Positions 46,459 through 56,779 of a DNA stretch of 64,000 bases are shown piece after piece; position 1 is the first letter of the stretch; each line of letters opens with the position of its first letter. The stretch is from Bacteroidaceae bacterium (GTDB lineage: Bacteria; Bacteroidota; Bacteroidia; Bacteroidales; Bacteroidaceae), in contig JAFVSR010000037.1 of assembly GCA_017503645.1 (NCBI GenBank), positions 1 through 64,000 of the forward strand. The letters run 5' to 3'. The notes under the pieces were generated by a model. It did no database searches. It was not told where the DNA came from and worked only from the letters and a program-made list of their open reading frames with translations. The position numbers and the translations under genes are program-made.

Positions 46459-47094
46459 TTATGGTTCTACAATCTTTAATACTTTGGCAGGTACACCGGC
46501 AACTATTGAATAAGGAGGCACATCTTTGGTCACAACCGAATTTGCACCTATAACGCTATGAGCACCTATTGTAACACCTGCCATCACAGCACAATTCTCG
46601 CCCAAGGTAGCATACTCCTCAATAACTGTTTTACCTTTTGAAAACAGAGGGCGATGACGTGGAGGCAATGTCAATTCCTCATAAGAGGAAGCACCGTGAA
46701 AATGGTCGGTAATATAGGTTCTTTCTCCTATAGTAACATAATCACCTATGCGCACCTCGTTAATACAACCTATGTGACACAATGGATTTATAACGACATT
46801 ATCGCCTATTATCATTTTGGGGCTGAAAGTTTGTCCACGCCACTCATCGGTAGCCTCAAGGCGGCAATCTTTACCAAGGATAACATTATCACCAAGCTCT
46901 ATATATTTACCTCCGACAATACCAAAAGGGATTCCAAAAGCCTTTAAGTTTGATGACTTCTTGAAGCGATGCTTAACAACAGAGACATATATACCCCATC
47001 TGAACGAGCGCAAAAGATTAGCAAAACTCCCACGCATAAGCATACCCACCGGCCACAATAAAATATCTATTATTTTTCCTATCAATTTCTTCAT
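46459..47094 (-). CDS. Left-handed-beta-helix acyl/acetyltransferase
   Basis: 211 residues. Hexapeptide repeats from about residue 60 on (VIGDNVVINPLCHIGCINEV, RIGDYVTIGERTYITDHFHG, ATLGENCAVMAGVTIGAHSV, IGANSVVTKDVPPYSIVAGV) place it in the WcaF/maltose-O-acetyltransferase group; the His of ITDHFHG is the probable catalytic base. The basic N-terminus may bind the membrane. It would add an acetyl group to the glycan. Its start overlaps the flippase stop by 4 bases (ATGA). Confidence 0.88.
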   Translation of the reverse strand: MKKLIGKIIDILLWPVGMLMRGSFANLLRSFRWGIYVSVVKHRFKKSSNLKAFGIPFGIVGGKYIELGDNVILGKDCRLEATDEWRGQTFSPKMIIGDNVVINPLCHIGCINEVRIGDYVTIGERTYITDHFHGASSYEELTLPPRHRPLFSKGKTVIEEYATLGENCAVMAGVTIGAHSVIGANSVVTKDVPPYSIVAGVPAKVLKIVEP

Positions 47095-48611
47095 AATATA
47101 TGTAATTTCTTAAACAAGAACATTCTTTCATTTTTTGTCAAGCCCAACAGCAACACAGCCAATGCAACCACCAACACGGCAACAACGGCAACCGCCACAC
47201 TGCCTATAAGAGTTCCCGACAAATAGCAATGAGCTATATAGGAAACAGGAATGGCAAGCAACGCAACTTTAGCTATGGGACAAAGCACCTCAATGGCAAA
47301 CGCAGAGAGCGAAAAGCAAAAAAGATTTCTACAAAAAAACATACGGAACACCTGTGCCACAAGCACCACTAAAAGCTGCGCCACGAAAGCCATTACAGGA
47401 TTGCCCGTAACCTTCAACAACGCCCACGCAAGAGGGAGTGCACACAAAAGAGTACACCCTATAACTATGTGATAATACTTAATGCGGCCAGTTGCCGACA
47501 CCCCAATCATCATAGAATTGGCCACGGCATCAACCAATGTTACGCAAAGCAAAAGGCGAGTAAACGCCACAGCAAAAGGAGGCACATCGGATAACCAGAA
47601 ATTAAGCACGGCAGGCATCTCCAATGCCAACGGCAAGGCAATGATAAGCAGTAGAAAGAATGAAAAGCGTGATGAACGCAACACAAGTTTATTCATCGAC
47701 TTCAAATCGCCACAAGCACAACTTTTGGTAATCTGCGGATTTATGGCAGTCTGGAAACTGGCCGTGAATGCAGTTACACCCATCTGTACTTGAAACGCCG
47801 CACCACGCGCCGCGTTAAGCACCGCACCGCCAAAAGCATTGAGCAACAGATTCATTCCCTGCACATTGCAGGCAAGGGCAAAATTACCAAACGTACTCCA
47901 ACCCGCAAAACTCAGCATCTCCTTATACAATTTTCCCGCCTTAACCCATACAAAAGAGAGATTCTTGAAGTTAAAATTGCAATAAAGGCCATACACCAGA
48001 CGTATCACAACAGCCTCGGCAAGCATTAGCAGTGCATAATTCTTCAGTTTATCGCCGGGGAAAAGAGGCAGCGCCAACACAATACCAAGTTTAAGCAACA
48101 CATCAAGTATTGTAATGGATGCAAATGCCGTCATTTTCTCATAGGCCACAATTGCCGAGTTATACGGAACACTCATCACCATTACCACTGCCGACAATAA
48201 CGAACAGTGATATACCATAATGGCGGCATCCACACGGCAGGCGGGTATTACCATAAAGTTATTCACGTACCACAGGCCCACAGTTTCGCCAACAATAAAA
48301 ATCAAAAGTGCAAGAAGAGTATGAATGATAAGACTTACCGAATAGACGCTATTCAAATAATCCACATTGTTCTTGCCTATGGCAAACGTAATAAAGCGCT
48401 GTGTACAGTTGAGCATCGAGTTGTTCAAAAACACCAATATACCTATTGCAGCACCCACAACATCGTAAATGCCGTAGTCTTCGAAACCAAGCTCTTTCAA
48501 GACCACACGGGAGGTGTAAAAGAACACCACCATTTGAAAGAGCATACGAAAGTAAAGCACTATCGTATTTTTCGCAACTCGTTTACTATCTACATTAGCC
48601 TGCATCGGCAT
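47091..48611 (-). CDS. Wzx-type polysaccharide flippase (second module)
   Basis: 506 residues, 12-14 membrane helices. Opening NTIVLYFRMLFQMVVFFYTS and VVLKELGFEDYGIYDVVGAA are the usual start of Wzx/MATE-like repeat-unit flippases of Bacteroidota. It would move undecaprenyl-linked repeat units across the inner membrane. The start at 48611 shares one base with the stop of the Wzz gene (TAATG); a second ATG lies two codons later. It resembles the other flippase in this window (51285-52829) in length and opening motif. Confidence 0.9.
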   Translation of the reverse strand: MPMQANVDSKRVAKNTIVLYFRMLFQMVVFFYTSRVVLKELGFEDYGIYDVVGAAIGILVFLNNSMLNCTQRFITFAIGKNNVDYLNSVYSVSLIIHTLLALLIFIVGETVGLWYVNNFMVIPACRVDAAIMVYHCSLLSAVVMVMSVPYNSAIVAYEKMTAFASITILDVLLKLGIVLALPLFPGDKLKNYALLMLAEAVVIRLVYGLYCNFNFKNLSFVWVKAGKLYKEMLSFAGWSTFGNFALACNVQGMNLLLNAFGGAVLNAARGAAFQVQMGVTAFTASFQTAINPQITKSCACGDLKSMNKLVLRSSRFSFFLLLIIALPLALEMPAVLNFWLSDVPPFAVAFTRLLLCVTLVDAVANSMMIGVSATGRIKYYHIVIGCTLLCALPLAWALLKVTGNPVMAFVAQLLVVLVAQVFRMFFCRNLFCFSLSAFAIEVLCPIAKVALLAIPVSYIAHCYLSGTLIGSVAVAVVAVLVVALAVLLLGLTKNERMFLFKKLHIL

Positions 48612-49660
48612 TATTTTTGCATTTGTTTTTTAATATAGACATAGGCCGAAGCGCCCACGGCACCCAACATAGCAAATGCCAGCAATATAAACAAGCGTCG
48701 TGGTGCCGATGGTTTCAAAGGAACCGAAGCGCCGGACAACACAGCAAAGGCCGGAGTATTCTCTTGCAGTTTGGCACGGGTGAGCTGTAACTGCTGCGAT
48801 GCTTGTGAATAGTTTTGCTGCGCCAGCATCACATCATTTTCGAGGCGCGACATCTGCATTGCCACAGATTGCAACATAGCACCCTTGTGTGAATCACTGA
48901 AAGCAGCGAATATCTCTTGCGACTTTACATAATCGGCACGCGCTTCATCGCAAAGCGCCTCGAAATATTTCAAATCGTTGCGTGCCTTACAGGTGCGATA
49001 CTCCACAATATGCTCCTGCAATTTATCCTTTATCACATTTACCATTGTTGCCGCAACAAGCGGATCTTGCGCCGTGTATCGCAATGTTATCACGCCTGTC
49101 TTTTTATCAACGGTACACATAATGTTTGCCTTTACAGCATCGGCAATCGAACTCTGCTCTTTTGTGAGCATAAAAGGATTGATGCCAGCGGCACCATTCC
49201 CTGCATTTGCAGGCTCCCCTTTCACCCATTTCACAAACTTTTTAGCCCATACCACCGAGTACATCCACCAGGCAATCTTTTGGTGCTTGCGTTGATAGTC
49301 ATACAATGTGGTTTGAATGTCTCCATTGAGCGATGTTACGGGTGTGGGAAACAAATCCACAAGAAACTCTTTGGAACCTATCAGTTCGGGATAAATTTCG
49401 GGATAGATGGCATCACCGGTTGCGCCACCAAACCCCAACCCTGCCATATCGGCAAGCGCGCCAATACTGCCCGTAAGGCTCGAATTGGACGCCTCGGGAG
49501 CGAGTGTCACACCCACGGTATATGTACGCGGTAAGCTGAAGGCATAAACAATTGCAAACACCAGCACAACCACACAGGTCTTTATTATGAATTTACGTTC
49601 GCCCCACAGAAGAGAGGCTATTTCGGTAAAATCTATCGGTTTTTGTCTATTATCGGTCAT
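48611..49660 (-). CDS. Wzz-type chain-length determinant (second module)
   Basis: 349 residues. N-terminal membrane helix (FIIKTCVVVLVFAIVYAFSL), a large periplasmic helical part (KETGVI-like DKKTGVITLRYTAQDPLVAA; LQEHIVEYRTCKARNDLKYF), and a second helix near the end preceded by the Pro-rich SVPLKPSAPRRLFILLAF. No cytoplasmic kinase domain follows, so it is a plain Wzz, not a Wzc. It first gene of the second polysaccharide module, with its own candidate promoter. Confidence 0.9.
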   Translation of the reverse strand: MTDNRQKPIDFTEIASLLWGERKFIIKTCVVVLVFAIVYAFSLPRTYTVGVTLAPEASNSSLTGSIGALADMAGLGFGGATGDAIYPEIYPELIGSKEFLVDLFPTPVTSLNGDIQTTLYDYQRKHQKIAWWMYSVVWAKKFVKWVKGEPANAGNGAAGINPFMLTKEQSSIADAVKANIMCTVDKKTGVITLRYTAQDPLVAATMVNVIKDKLQEHIVEYRTCKARNDLKYFEALCDEARADYVKSQEIFAAFSDSHKGAMLQSVAMQMSRLENDVMLAQQNYSQASQQLQLTRAKLQENTPAFAVLSGASVPLKPSAPRRLFILLAFAMLGAVGASAYVYIKKQMQK

Positions 49661-49731
49661 AACGTCTAATTGCTAAACGCTTGTCGCGCGCGTAATTATA
49701 TTTATATAACTATTTTTTATGTAAAATATTG

Positions 49732-49762
49732 CAAAATAACCACTTTTTTTTCATTCACGCAA
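49732..49762 (-). promoter_or_regulatory. Candidate promoter of the second polysaccharide module
   Basis: Minus strand: TTGC (49762-49759), 19 nt, TTATTTTG (49739-49732), one mismatch from TAnnTTTG. The 49661-49831 gap is AT-rich and holds no gene. Confidence 0.5.
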
Positions 49763-49833
49763 GCAAAACAGAGAGCATCACATATAAGGCGCACAAAAAG
49801 AGGTAATGAGCCTGCGATTGATTGGTTGAAAAC

Positions 49834-49869
49834 AAGCAACGAGCCCAAAGTTCTTTGGGCTCGTTGCTT
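49834..49869 (-). terminator. Terminator of the GT4 gene
   Basis: 17-bp stem (49834-49850 with 49853-49869), loop of two, core GCAACGAGCCCAAAG. On the minus strand it ends in TTGTTTTC. It separates the two polysaccharide modules. Confidence 0.8.
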
Positions 49870-49881
49870 TGTATTTGAATG

Positions 49882-51009
49882 TTATTTTTTATTGGAAAGA
49901 ATTGCCTCAATGGTTCTATCATATTGTTCAAGAATCAGCTTAAGGTCGAACTTCTCTTCCATAAGCGTACGTCCGTTCTTACCCATCAGTTCGCGTTGCT
50001 CGGCAGATGAGTTCAACATCCGCTCCATAGCCTCTGCAAGTTTTTCAGGGTTTTTATCGGGGCACAGGAAACCGTTGTAACCCTCGACAACCACTTCGCG
50101 GCAGCCCGGAACATCGGTAGCCACAAGCGGCAATCCCATAGCGGCACCCTCCATAAGGGTAAAGGGAACACCCTCGCGATACGAAGGCAACACCACGCAA
50201 TCGGTCTGTTCAAGATGAGGTACCACATCGGGAACCTCGCCATAATATTCCACAACACCTTCGCGTTCCCACTCACGCAACTGCTCCTCGCTTATAGTCG
50301 CGGGATTACCTTCCCAAACCGCGCCCAAAAGACGGAATTTAACATCGGGGTATTTTTGTTTGAGCATACGTGCTGCCGCCACATACTCCCGTACACCCTT
50401 GTCCATAAGCATACGGCCTACCAGCAAGAACACAAAGGGAGCAGCCTCCCTCTTGCCTGTGCGCAACTTGAAACGGTTCAAATCTATACCCTCGCCGGGC
50501 AATTGCTGTATTTTATCACTCGACACAATATCTTCATTTCTGAATGTGTCAATATCGTCATTGTTAAGGAACCATACGTGGCGCGCACGCTTGAAAGCCC
50601 ATTTGTAGAGCCACTTTACTATAGTTGTTATGTATGTGCGTTGTATGAACACATATCCCAGGCCGGTTGTTATGGGCAGATATGGAATGCCAAGCCAACG
50701 CGCGGCAAGGCTGCCATAAATATTGGGTTTGATAGTATATGTGATACTGATGTCGGGCTTCAACTGCCTTAGTGTCTTGTAATAGCGATAGAGAAGATTG
50801 GCATCGGATATAGGGTTGACACCTTTGGGATTCATTGGCATATCGCACATTTCACAACCCAATGCCGCCAACTTTGGCGAATATACTTCATCATAGGGAG
50901 CAAGTACCGACACTCTATACCCATCTTCAACCATATGACGGAGTAATTTCCCTCTGAAATTATACATTCCCCAAGCCGTGTTCCCCGAAAAAGCTATATG
51001 CTTAGCCAT
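49882..51009 (-). CDS. GT4-family glycosyltransferase
   Basis: 375 residues, GT-B fold. N-terminal AKHIAFSGNTAWGMYNFRGK with a Gly-rich acceptor loop, then GLGYVFIQRTYITTIV, and the donor-binding C-terminal half with FVFLLVGRMLMDKGVREYVA and the E-x7-E motif in SYREGVPFTLMEGAAMGLPL. The opening resembles GT4 enzymes such as WbpX/N,N'-diacetylbacillosaminyl transferase types. The start is the ATG at 51009; an upstream in-frame codon at 51021 is TTG. It follows the first module's flippase after 275 bases. Confidence 0.9.
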   Translation of the reverse strand: MAKHIAFSGNTAWGMYNFRGKLLRHMVEDGYRVSVLAPYDEVYSPKLAALGCEMCDMPMNPKGVNPISDANLLYRYYKTLRQLKPDISITYTIKPNIYGSLAARWLGIPYLPITTGLGYVFIQRTYITTIVKWLYKWAFKRARHVWFLNNDDIDTFRNEDIVSSDKIQQLPGEGIDLNRFKLRTGKREAAPFVFLLVGRMLMDKGVREYVAAARMLKQKYPDVKFRLLGAVWEGNPATISEEQLREWEREGVVEYYGEVPDVVPHLEQTDCVVLPSYREGVPFTLMEGAAMGLPLVATDVPGCREVVVEGYNGFLCPDKNPEKLAEAMERMLNSSAEQRELMGKNGRTLMEEKFDLKLILEQYDRTIEAILSNKK

Positions 51010-51284
51010 AAATTCTCTCAATATATTAAAGCAATCTTGCCAACTCTTTTATTATAAACAAAATAACTCCCCTCTCAAATCGTCCAAAGTCATCTGCTTT
51101 GATTTGTGTTTACAAAATATCGTGCAATATTCGTAAAAAAAAATGACATACGCAACTTTATGTCCTAAATTAAGCCTTTGGCACTTTCTCAAAGCTATTC
51201 TCTCTTTTTACTAAAACGCCCGATGTACAAACTTATTGTATGTTTTTTGATAAAAATATTTATCTTTCACAATAGGCGCAACGA
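51010..51284. other. 275-bp gap between flippase and GT4 genes
   Basis: AT-rich sequence with several scattered TAnnTTTG-like boxes on the minus strand (TAAGTTTG at 51235-51228, TAGCTTTG at 51197-51190) but no matching -33 boxes, no clear terminator, and no convincing gene. The GT4 gene may be read from the upstream operon or from a weak local promoter. Confidence 0.4.
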
Positions 51285-52829
51285 CTATCGGCACACGCGA
51301 AACAATCTGCGCATAACCGAGGCGAGAATTGAATTGATGTTCTGCCTTTCCCAGTCGGAGAAACAGAGAAAATACCCACCGGCAACCACCATAAAAAGAT
51401 TTAGCAACGTGGTTAATACAAGGCGGAGAACCGGGTGACATTCCGCGATGAAAACATCGAAATAGCCTACCAAAAAGAATACGGCAACGGCAAGAAGCGT
51501 GCAAGGCAGAATTACGCCACTTGCATAAGGAGCTATGGGCATATTTGCATCTATGCGTGCTATAAGTACTCTAAGAAGCAGGCATATAAGTTCCTCCACA
51601 ATAATACAATACATAATAGCATCGGGCGAATAGCCCATTTCAAAGAGAACATATGCCACCGGCAAAGGCATAAGATGCATAAACCCCACTATTATCTGCT
51701 GCAGTTTTATCTGCCCCACACTCTCAAGAGCTATCTGCAAGCCCACGGACAACTGCCCTATAAGCGCTATGAGCAAGAAACCGCGGCAAAACTCAAGAAC
51801 GCCTGCCGGTATCTCCACAAGCCACACCTCCAATACATAAGGCATATTTATATATAGTGGTATTATAACCAGGCACAAAAGTATGAAGGAGAATTTTGAT
51901 GTAGTAGATGCCAGCTTTATCATCTGTTTGTGGAAGCCTGCCGCCTCGTTCTTCACAATCTGCGGGCGCATAGGCCTAACAGCCGAATTGGCAAAGAACA
52001 ACAGAAAGCCGTTGAGCTGCTGGGCAATACCATACGCAGCATTTATTGCCAGCCCAAAGAACTTATTCAACAATATGGCGGCACCTTGATAACGGGCAAG
52101 CGAGCAACCCGCGCCTATGAGATTCCAACCGGCGAAGCCCATCATTTTTTTCACCAGTGAAGCATCGTTCACTTCGTGCCACTCGAAATGCGATTCGCTG
52201 TAATGGTTCCTGCAATACCCTTTCTTTAACAGGAACACCATCATCCCCGAGCACATTATAAGTGCAGCATAGACAATAAGCTGGTTGCCATCGATGAAAA
52301 GCACCACCACCGATGCAAGGAATTTGAACACTGCATCGGCTATGTTTATACCTGCGATAACAACAATATCCTCCTTGGCATTCATAAGCCCTTCATAGGG
52401 CACCGACACCACAAGGAACACCACGTTTATGACCATACACAGGAGCACTATAAGCGACTCTGTGCGTATTTCGGGCGGAATCTTCAGCCAACACTCCACC
52501 GCAGGCACGCCGGCAACAAAAATCACAACCGCCAGCACGGCAGCTATGCAAATATGTATAAGCACATTGTTGTAAAAGACCTCCTTTACATTTTCCATAT
52601 CGCCGGTACCCATCGCATAAGATATATAACGTTGTGTAGCCACCGACATAGCAACATTTATAAACGAGAACATAGCAACGATGTTGGCTATAAGAGCATA
52701 GGCGCCATACTCGGTACTGCCAAGCGCCTGCAGAACGAATCGGGTGGCAAGCAGCGACACACCCATAGTGACAAGCATATTGGCATAAAGCGCCAAGCTA
52801 TTAATAGCCACTCTGTTAGCTGTTCTCAT
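51285..52829 (-). CDS. Wzx-type polysaccharide flippase (first module)
   Basis: 514 residues, 12-14 membrane helices. Starts [20 protein letters not shown] with [20 protein letters not shown], the same pattern as the other flippase (48611). Expected to carry the lipid-linked repeat unit made by this locus across the inner membrane. Start codon lies inside the acetyltransferase gene (14-base overlap). Confidence 0.9.
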   Translation of the reverse strand: MRTANRVAINSLALYANMLVTMGVSLLATRFVLQALGSTEYGAYALIANIVAMFSFINVAMSVATQRYISYAMGTGDMENVKEVFYNNVLIHICIAAVLAVVIFVAGVPAVECWLKIPPEIRTESLIVLLCMVINVVFLVVSVPYEGLMNAKEDIVVIAGINIADAVFKFLASVVVLFIDGNQLIVYAALIMCSGMMVFLLKKGYCRNHYSESHFEWHEVNDASLVKKMMGFAGWNLIGAGCSLARYQGAAILLNKFFGLAINAAYGIAQQLNGFLLFFANSAVRPMRPQIVKNEAAGFHKQMIKLASTTSKFSFILLCLVIIPLYINMPYVLEVWLVEIPAGVLEFCRGFLLIALIGQLSVGLQIALESVGQIKLQQIIVGFMHLMPLPVAYVLFEMGYSPDAIMYCIIVEELICLLLRVLIARIDANMPIAPYASGVILPCTLLAVAVFFLVGYFDVFIAECHPVLRLVLTTLLNLFMVVAGGYFLCFSDWERQNINSILASVMRRLFRVCR

Positions 52830-53526
52830 AGTTCTTTATTCCTATATTTCTTTTGTACTCTTCGAGCATAGCGGAATCATCGGGCGACATTTCGCTGACA
52901 CCTAAAGTTTTCTTATCCTTAAGTTCTCCATCGAAGAGCGCCTGCAATGCCTCGGACGACATTCTCTCCTCCCGAGGATAGAGTATTTGTTCGTGCTTTA
53001 TAATCTGCTCCATAGTGAAACGGGCTGCAATGATTTTTGCAGGTGAACCTGCAACAACGGCATATGGCGGCACAGGCTTTGTAACAATGCTCCCTGCTGC
53101 AACCACGGCACCACGGCCTATGCGGCAACGCGACAACAAAACAGCCTCGGCACCTACCCAGGCATCCTCTTCTATCACCACCGTAGTCTTTATATCATTT
53201 ATGTGCAGAGTACTCAGGAATTGCGGCAAGCCCACGGTGGGCACGTGCTCGCTTGCTATTACCGTGCAACCTGCACCCACTGCCGAGTATTTCTTCACCA
53301 CCAGTTTGCCACCTGCATTTATAACCCTGACACCCGGTTGCAAACGGGTATAGTCGTCAAGTTCCACTGCCCCAGGCTCCAAACTCAAAGGGCCGAACAA
53401 TTGGGTATGCTTGCCCGACTTTGCATAATATTTTCTTTTCGTGTTTTTATAGTTGACAAGATAGGGTGCTACGTAGCGTACCCACGTAACATCCGAAATA
53501 AACTTCTTAAAAAATTTCTTTAACAT
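52816..53526 (-). CDS. Left-handed-beta-helix acetyltransferase (first module)
   Basis: 236 residues from the ATG at 53526 ([20 protein letters not shown]). Hexapeptide repeats run at about 75-190 ([60 protein letters not shown]), like the serine/maltose O-acetyltransferase group. His in ASEHVP is the likely catalytic base. The frame is open further upstream to 53685, but that part reads antisense-like through the lipoprotein gene and lacks similarity. Probably acetylates the exported glycan. Confidence 0.85.
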   Translation of the reverse strand: MLKKFFKKFISDVTWVRYVAPYLVNYKNTKRKYYAKSGKHTQLFGPLSLEPGAVELDDYTRLQPGVRVINAGGKLVVKKYSAVGAGCTVIASEHVPTVGLPQFLSTLHINDIKTTVVIEEDAWVGAEAVLLSRCRIGRGAVVAAGSIVTKPVPPYAVVAGSPAKIIAARFTMEQIIKHEQILYPREERMSSEALQALFDGELKDKKTLGVSEMSPDDSAMLEEYKRNIGIKNYENS

Positions 53527-53542
53527 ACCCCCATCTTCCAAT

Positions 53543-53971
53543 TTACCATTTCCTGAATGAATAAACCCTCTCGCCTGCAACAAGTACCATATATTCGTCG
53601 CTGAGGCTCTCAATCTCGAACACCACGCCTGCGGCATCGTATATGCAAAAGCTCTCCAGCACGCTTTCGTCACACACATCGGCAATACCGGGATACTCCT
53701 TGAAACCTGTCATTGTCATTTTTCCCTCTTCGTGGGCAAAAGTGCCCATATAAAGGAACGGAGTGCCCTCGCGATAATACCTACCAAACATTACTATGTG
53801 CCGCTGAAAGGAGAAAAAGATATTTTCGGGCAATATATCCTCGCCCCTGAATTCCACCTTTTCAAGCCGCCACATACCATCGAGGTCGCCATTGACAAAA
53901 GCCTTGTCACACGCCGACAAAGATAATAATATTATGAAAAAAAACGCTATTTTTTTTATCATTTGCATCAC
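53543..53971 (-). CDS. Lipocalin-like lipoprotein in the polysaccharide operon
   Basis: 142 residues. Lipoprotein signal with lipobox LSAC (Cys21 if the start is at 53971), then [12 protein letters not shown], the usual opening of lipocalin-like small beta-barrels of Bacteroidota, and beta strands to the end. The start at 53971 overlaps the Wzi stop by four bases; 53962 is an alternative. Its place between Wzi and the acetyltransferase suggests a role in glycan export or surface attachment, but this is inference. Confidence 0.75.
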   Translation of the reverse strand: MMQMIKKIAFFFIILLSLSACDKAFVNGDLDGMWRLEKVEFRGEDILPENIFFSFQRHIVMFGRYYREGTPFLYMGTFAHEEGKMTMTGFKEYPGIADVCDESVLESFCIYDAAGVVFEIESLSDEYMVLVAGERVYSFRKW

Positions 53972-55596
53972 TCCTTATAATTTATCGCACGGGTGATGGT
54001 AAACATCACTCCCAGATTCTCACCTATAAAATTACTTTTATCATACCCAATGGCAAATGAGCCTGCCCACTTGCCGGCTGCAGGTGCATATATCACATCG
54101 GCAAGCAGCGAGGTTGTATATTTTTTTTCATCCAGCGGGTTAAGATAGGTGCCCCAATTCTCGCTGTATGTATATTGCAGGCGATAGGCAAAAGGGGAGT
54201 TCACGCCCAAAGTTCCGTTCACTCCCACCGTGTGGGCAACAAACCTGTTGCTCCTGAAACGCAAACTGCCGTTTTTGTTATAGGCGGGCGACACTGCCAA
54301 AGGCGAGCCCAAACCCATACCCATATTGTGCCAGCCGGGGTAGATGCTGTGATTGTAATAGTTATCGGCACCATCCATCTGCTCTTTGAAGAAAGGCCCC
54401 GGATCGTTGTAGCCGGCACCGCTCTGGTCATACGTCGACAGATACTCATACAAGAAATTGGAGATAAAAGGCAGCACACCCGACTTATTGGCAACCGACA
54501 CACCTACAAGTATGTCGCGCCACGGGTAATAGATGAGATTCCTGTCGCCATTCGCATCCGATTGGTATTCAAAGAAGAACAACTGCGAAAAATCCTCAAA
54601 CATATGTTCGGCATACACGCGCACATCGGCGACGCGGGTATGCAGTGTGAGCGCGGCGTGCCAACTGCCGACATTATTACCCGATATGTTTGTCTGCTCA
54701 TATTCGGGGGTATCTTCGCCGCCGCTCATAGGAATAAACGCCTTGAAAAAGTCTTTAACCCCCGACGGCATCGACAGCACCTTGCCATCTTTATGATTGT
54801 AAATGTCACCTCCAAACTGCGTGTACATCTCAAGACCGCCCTCAAAGGTCAGAGGGAAACGGCTTGGTTTACCCACATTGATAAAGAGCGCCTTGCTGTG
54901 ATAAAATATATTTTTCCCATAACGCGCCGTGGGATTTTCGCGTGTAAAGTTCTCCTGGAAGCTGCCATCGGCAAAAAAGCCATATGCGATATGTCCCTTC
55001 ACGCCCAACCAACCTTTTGTACCGGGGAAAGGCACATATTGCGGAATCTCCAAACGCAGTTGCGGCACAGGAGCACTGTTGCCGCTGTAAACCAGACCGC
55101 CACTGCTGAGTTCGGAAAATCGGTTGGCATACAAATGGGGGAACAATGTATTTACACCGTTTTTAGAGAATGAAGAACTCGCGCACGGCGCTGCAAACCC
55201 CTTCAATTCCGAAAAGCGCTCCTTGCAGCCAAGACTCAATGTGAGCCGGCGCCACGAAACCTCACCGTACAACTGTTGTGGGAACACGGTATTCTCTCTG
55301 TTATAACCGACAACTACATCGGCAGCGATATTATAGCTCCAATCGCTACCCTCCTTAAAAAGAGCACCTGCGAATAGCGCATAGCGTGCATAACTATTGG
55401 AAGTTTCAAGCGAAGGAACTCCCTGCTGCCTTGCCGTGAACCAGAAGGGAGCATAATCGCCCTTTGATGCAATGGTACCCAACTGCGCATAGCCCCGGAC
55501 AAACGGAGCATCTTGCGCAAGGGCCCGCAAGGGTAGCAGGCACAGAAAGAGCAGTACTCGGCATATATATGTTTCAAACATTCTCATAACAAACAT
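53968..55596 (-). CDS. Wzi-family capsule assembly outer-membrane protein
   Basis: 542 residues, signal peptide ending in LRALAQ. FVRGYAQLGTIASKGDYAPF with WFTARQQGVPSLETSNSYAR is the typical Wzi opening in Bacteroidota, and the rest is an outer-membrane barrel with many aromatic-flanked strands. Wzi binds or nucleates capsule at the cell surface in E. coli. Three in-frame ATGs (55596, 55587, 55581) are possible; all overlap the ligase gene by 8-23 bases. Confidence 0.85.
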   Translation of the reverse strand: MFVMRMFETYICRVLLFLCLLPLRALAQDAPFVRGYAQLGTIASKGDYAPFWFTARQQGVPSLETSNSYARYALFAGALFKEGSDWSYNIAADVVVGYNRENTVFPQQLYGEVSWRRLTLSLGCKERFSELKGFAAPCASSSFSKNGVNTLFPHLYANRFSELSSGGLVYSGNSAPVPQLRLEIPQYVPFPGTKGWLGVKGHIAYGFFADGSFQENFTRENPTARYGKNIFYHSKALFINVGKPSRFPLTFEGGLEMYTQFGGDIYNHKDGKVLSMPSGVKDFFKAFIPMSGGEDTPEYEQTNISGNNVGSWHAALTLHTRVADVRVYAEHMFEDFSQLFFFEYQSDANGDRNLIYYPWRDILVGVSVANKSGVLPFISNFLYEYLSTYDQSGAGYNDPGPFFKEQMDGADNYYNHSIYPGWHNMGMGLGSPLAVSPAYNKNGSLRFRSNRFVAHTVGVNGTLGVNSPFAYRLQYTYSENWGTYLNPLDEKKYTTSLLADVIYAPAAGKWAGSFAIGYDKSNFIGENLGVMFTITRAINYKE

Positions 55597-56779
55597 TATT
55601 CTTTAAGCCATTCTTCATTTTACACTGTCTTGCATAACTGAACATAGTAAGCAGCACCAACATACCTGTAGATGAAAGAAGCAAAGGATTGGTTCCTGCA
55701 ATCACCAAATACACTATATATGTGGCAGCCACCACAAGAGCCTCGTCATTCTTGCAGGAGCTGTGCATAATCGATGCCAACGGGCGCAAAAAGGTATATA
55801 GTATAAATATTGAAAAAAGGCCGTAATTACGCAACAGTTCCATATAGCTCCACTCGGTTTTCAACGACATCTTATTAAAACCCGCCGTGTAGAATGCAGT
55901 ACCCGGCCCCTGCCCCACCAGCAAATAGAGAGGATTATCGGTAAACAGCTCTTTATACGAGTTCAGATGGGCATATTTAACCATATTGGAGTGTTCACCC
56001 ACCTCCATAAGCAATGTGGCAAGCAGAGCAAACAAAGCGAAAAACAGCACCAGTGCCGAAGGATAGAAGAGATAGTTTACATATCTTTTGTTCCTGTAAA
56101 AGACAAAGAGCACCAACAGGGCCAGAAAAACAGGTAGCACAATGGTGCTGCGCGTGCCGCTTATAAGAAACAAATGTACAAAAAGTAACACGCACATCAC
56201 AACCACGGCATTACGCATACGCGGCACACAAAGACGATAAAGAAGCATTGCGAATACCGGCAGAAAAGCCACGGTGGATTTGCAATACATACCAAACATA
56301 GAGAAACCCAAAAAGGCTCTGCGTGACAACATTATGGTGTGGTCGTGTTCACACATATATAAATACACGATACCCTCGACGCGAGGAACAAAGATAATGA
56401 GCCAATAGAGGAAGAGCACAATCACAACCACAGCAACCACAGGCACAAGCGACAGGCGCAAGAGGTCGTATCTGTAAATCCAAGGAAGCAGCAGCAGCGG
56501 TGATATCGCCGTGAAAACAGTGCGCACCTCGCCATAATCTATTATCTCGCCACGCAAAGAGGATAGGAGCCAAGGGACAAGCACCGCTGCCGAACATATG
56601 AGGAAATAGCGCAACTGCGCCCATTCCGCTCTGAAGAAAAGGATGTTATACCCAAGCAGCAAAGCAAAAACAACCATCTTAAGGCCGAAGATTGTGTTTG
56701 TCGGATCGGCCACGAAAAGAAAGACGAGCAACATAAACAGGGCGTTGCCCACCTGTTGTCTCAGGCTTCTGCTCCCCAT
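55574..56779 (-). CDS. O-antigen ligase/polymerase-type membrane protein (WaaL/Wzy)
   Basis: 401 residues, about ten membrane helices. The periplasmic motif LLVGQGPGTAFYTAGFNKMS with SYMELLRNYGLFSIFIL is the Wzy_C/WaaL pattern of ligases and polymerases. It is the only polymerase candidate of this module. It overlaps Wzz by 19 bases upstream and Wzi downstream, so all are translated as a unit. Confidence 0.82.
   Translation of the reverse strand: MGSRSLRQQVGNALFMLLVFLFVADPTNTIFGLKMVVFALLLGYNILFFRAEWAQLRYFLICSAAVLVPWLLSSLRGEIIDYGEVRTVFTAISPLLLLPWIYRYDLLRLSLVPVVAVVVIVLFLYWLIIFVPRVEGIVYLYMCEHDHTIMLSRRAFLGFSMFGMYCKSTVAFLPVFAMLLYRLCVPRMRNAVVVMCVLLFVHLFLISGTRSTIVLPVFLALLVLFVFYRNKRYVNYLFYPSALVLFFALFALLATLLMEVGEHSNMVKYAHLNSYKELFTDNPLYLLVGQGPGTAFYTAGFNKMSLKTEWSYMELLRNYGLFSIFILYTFLRPLASIMHSSCKNDEALVVAATYIVYLVIAGTNPLLLSSTGMLVLLTMFSYARQCKMKNGLKNNVCYENV

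Noticed and set aside
53527..53685. N-terminal extension of the beta-helix acetyltransferase
   Set aside because: The extra 53 codons overlap the lipoprotein gene out of frame and lack the family pattern; the ATG at 53526 gives a normal N-terminus.
54175..55173. 332-codon plus-strand frame opposite the Wzi gene
   Set aside because: No domain, no start context, and inside a well-supported outer-membrane protein gene.
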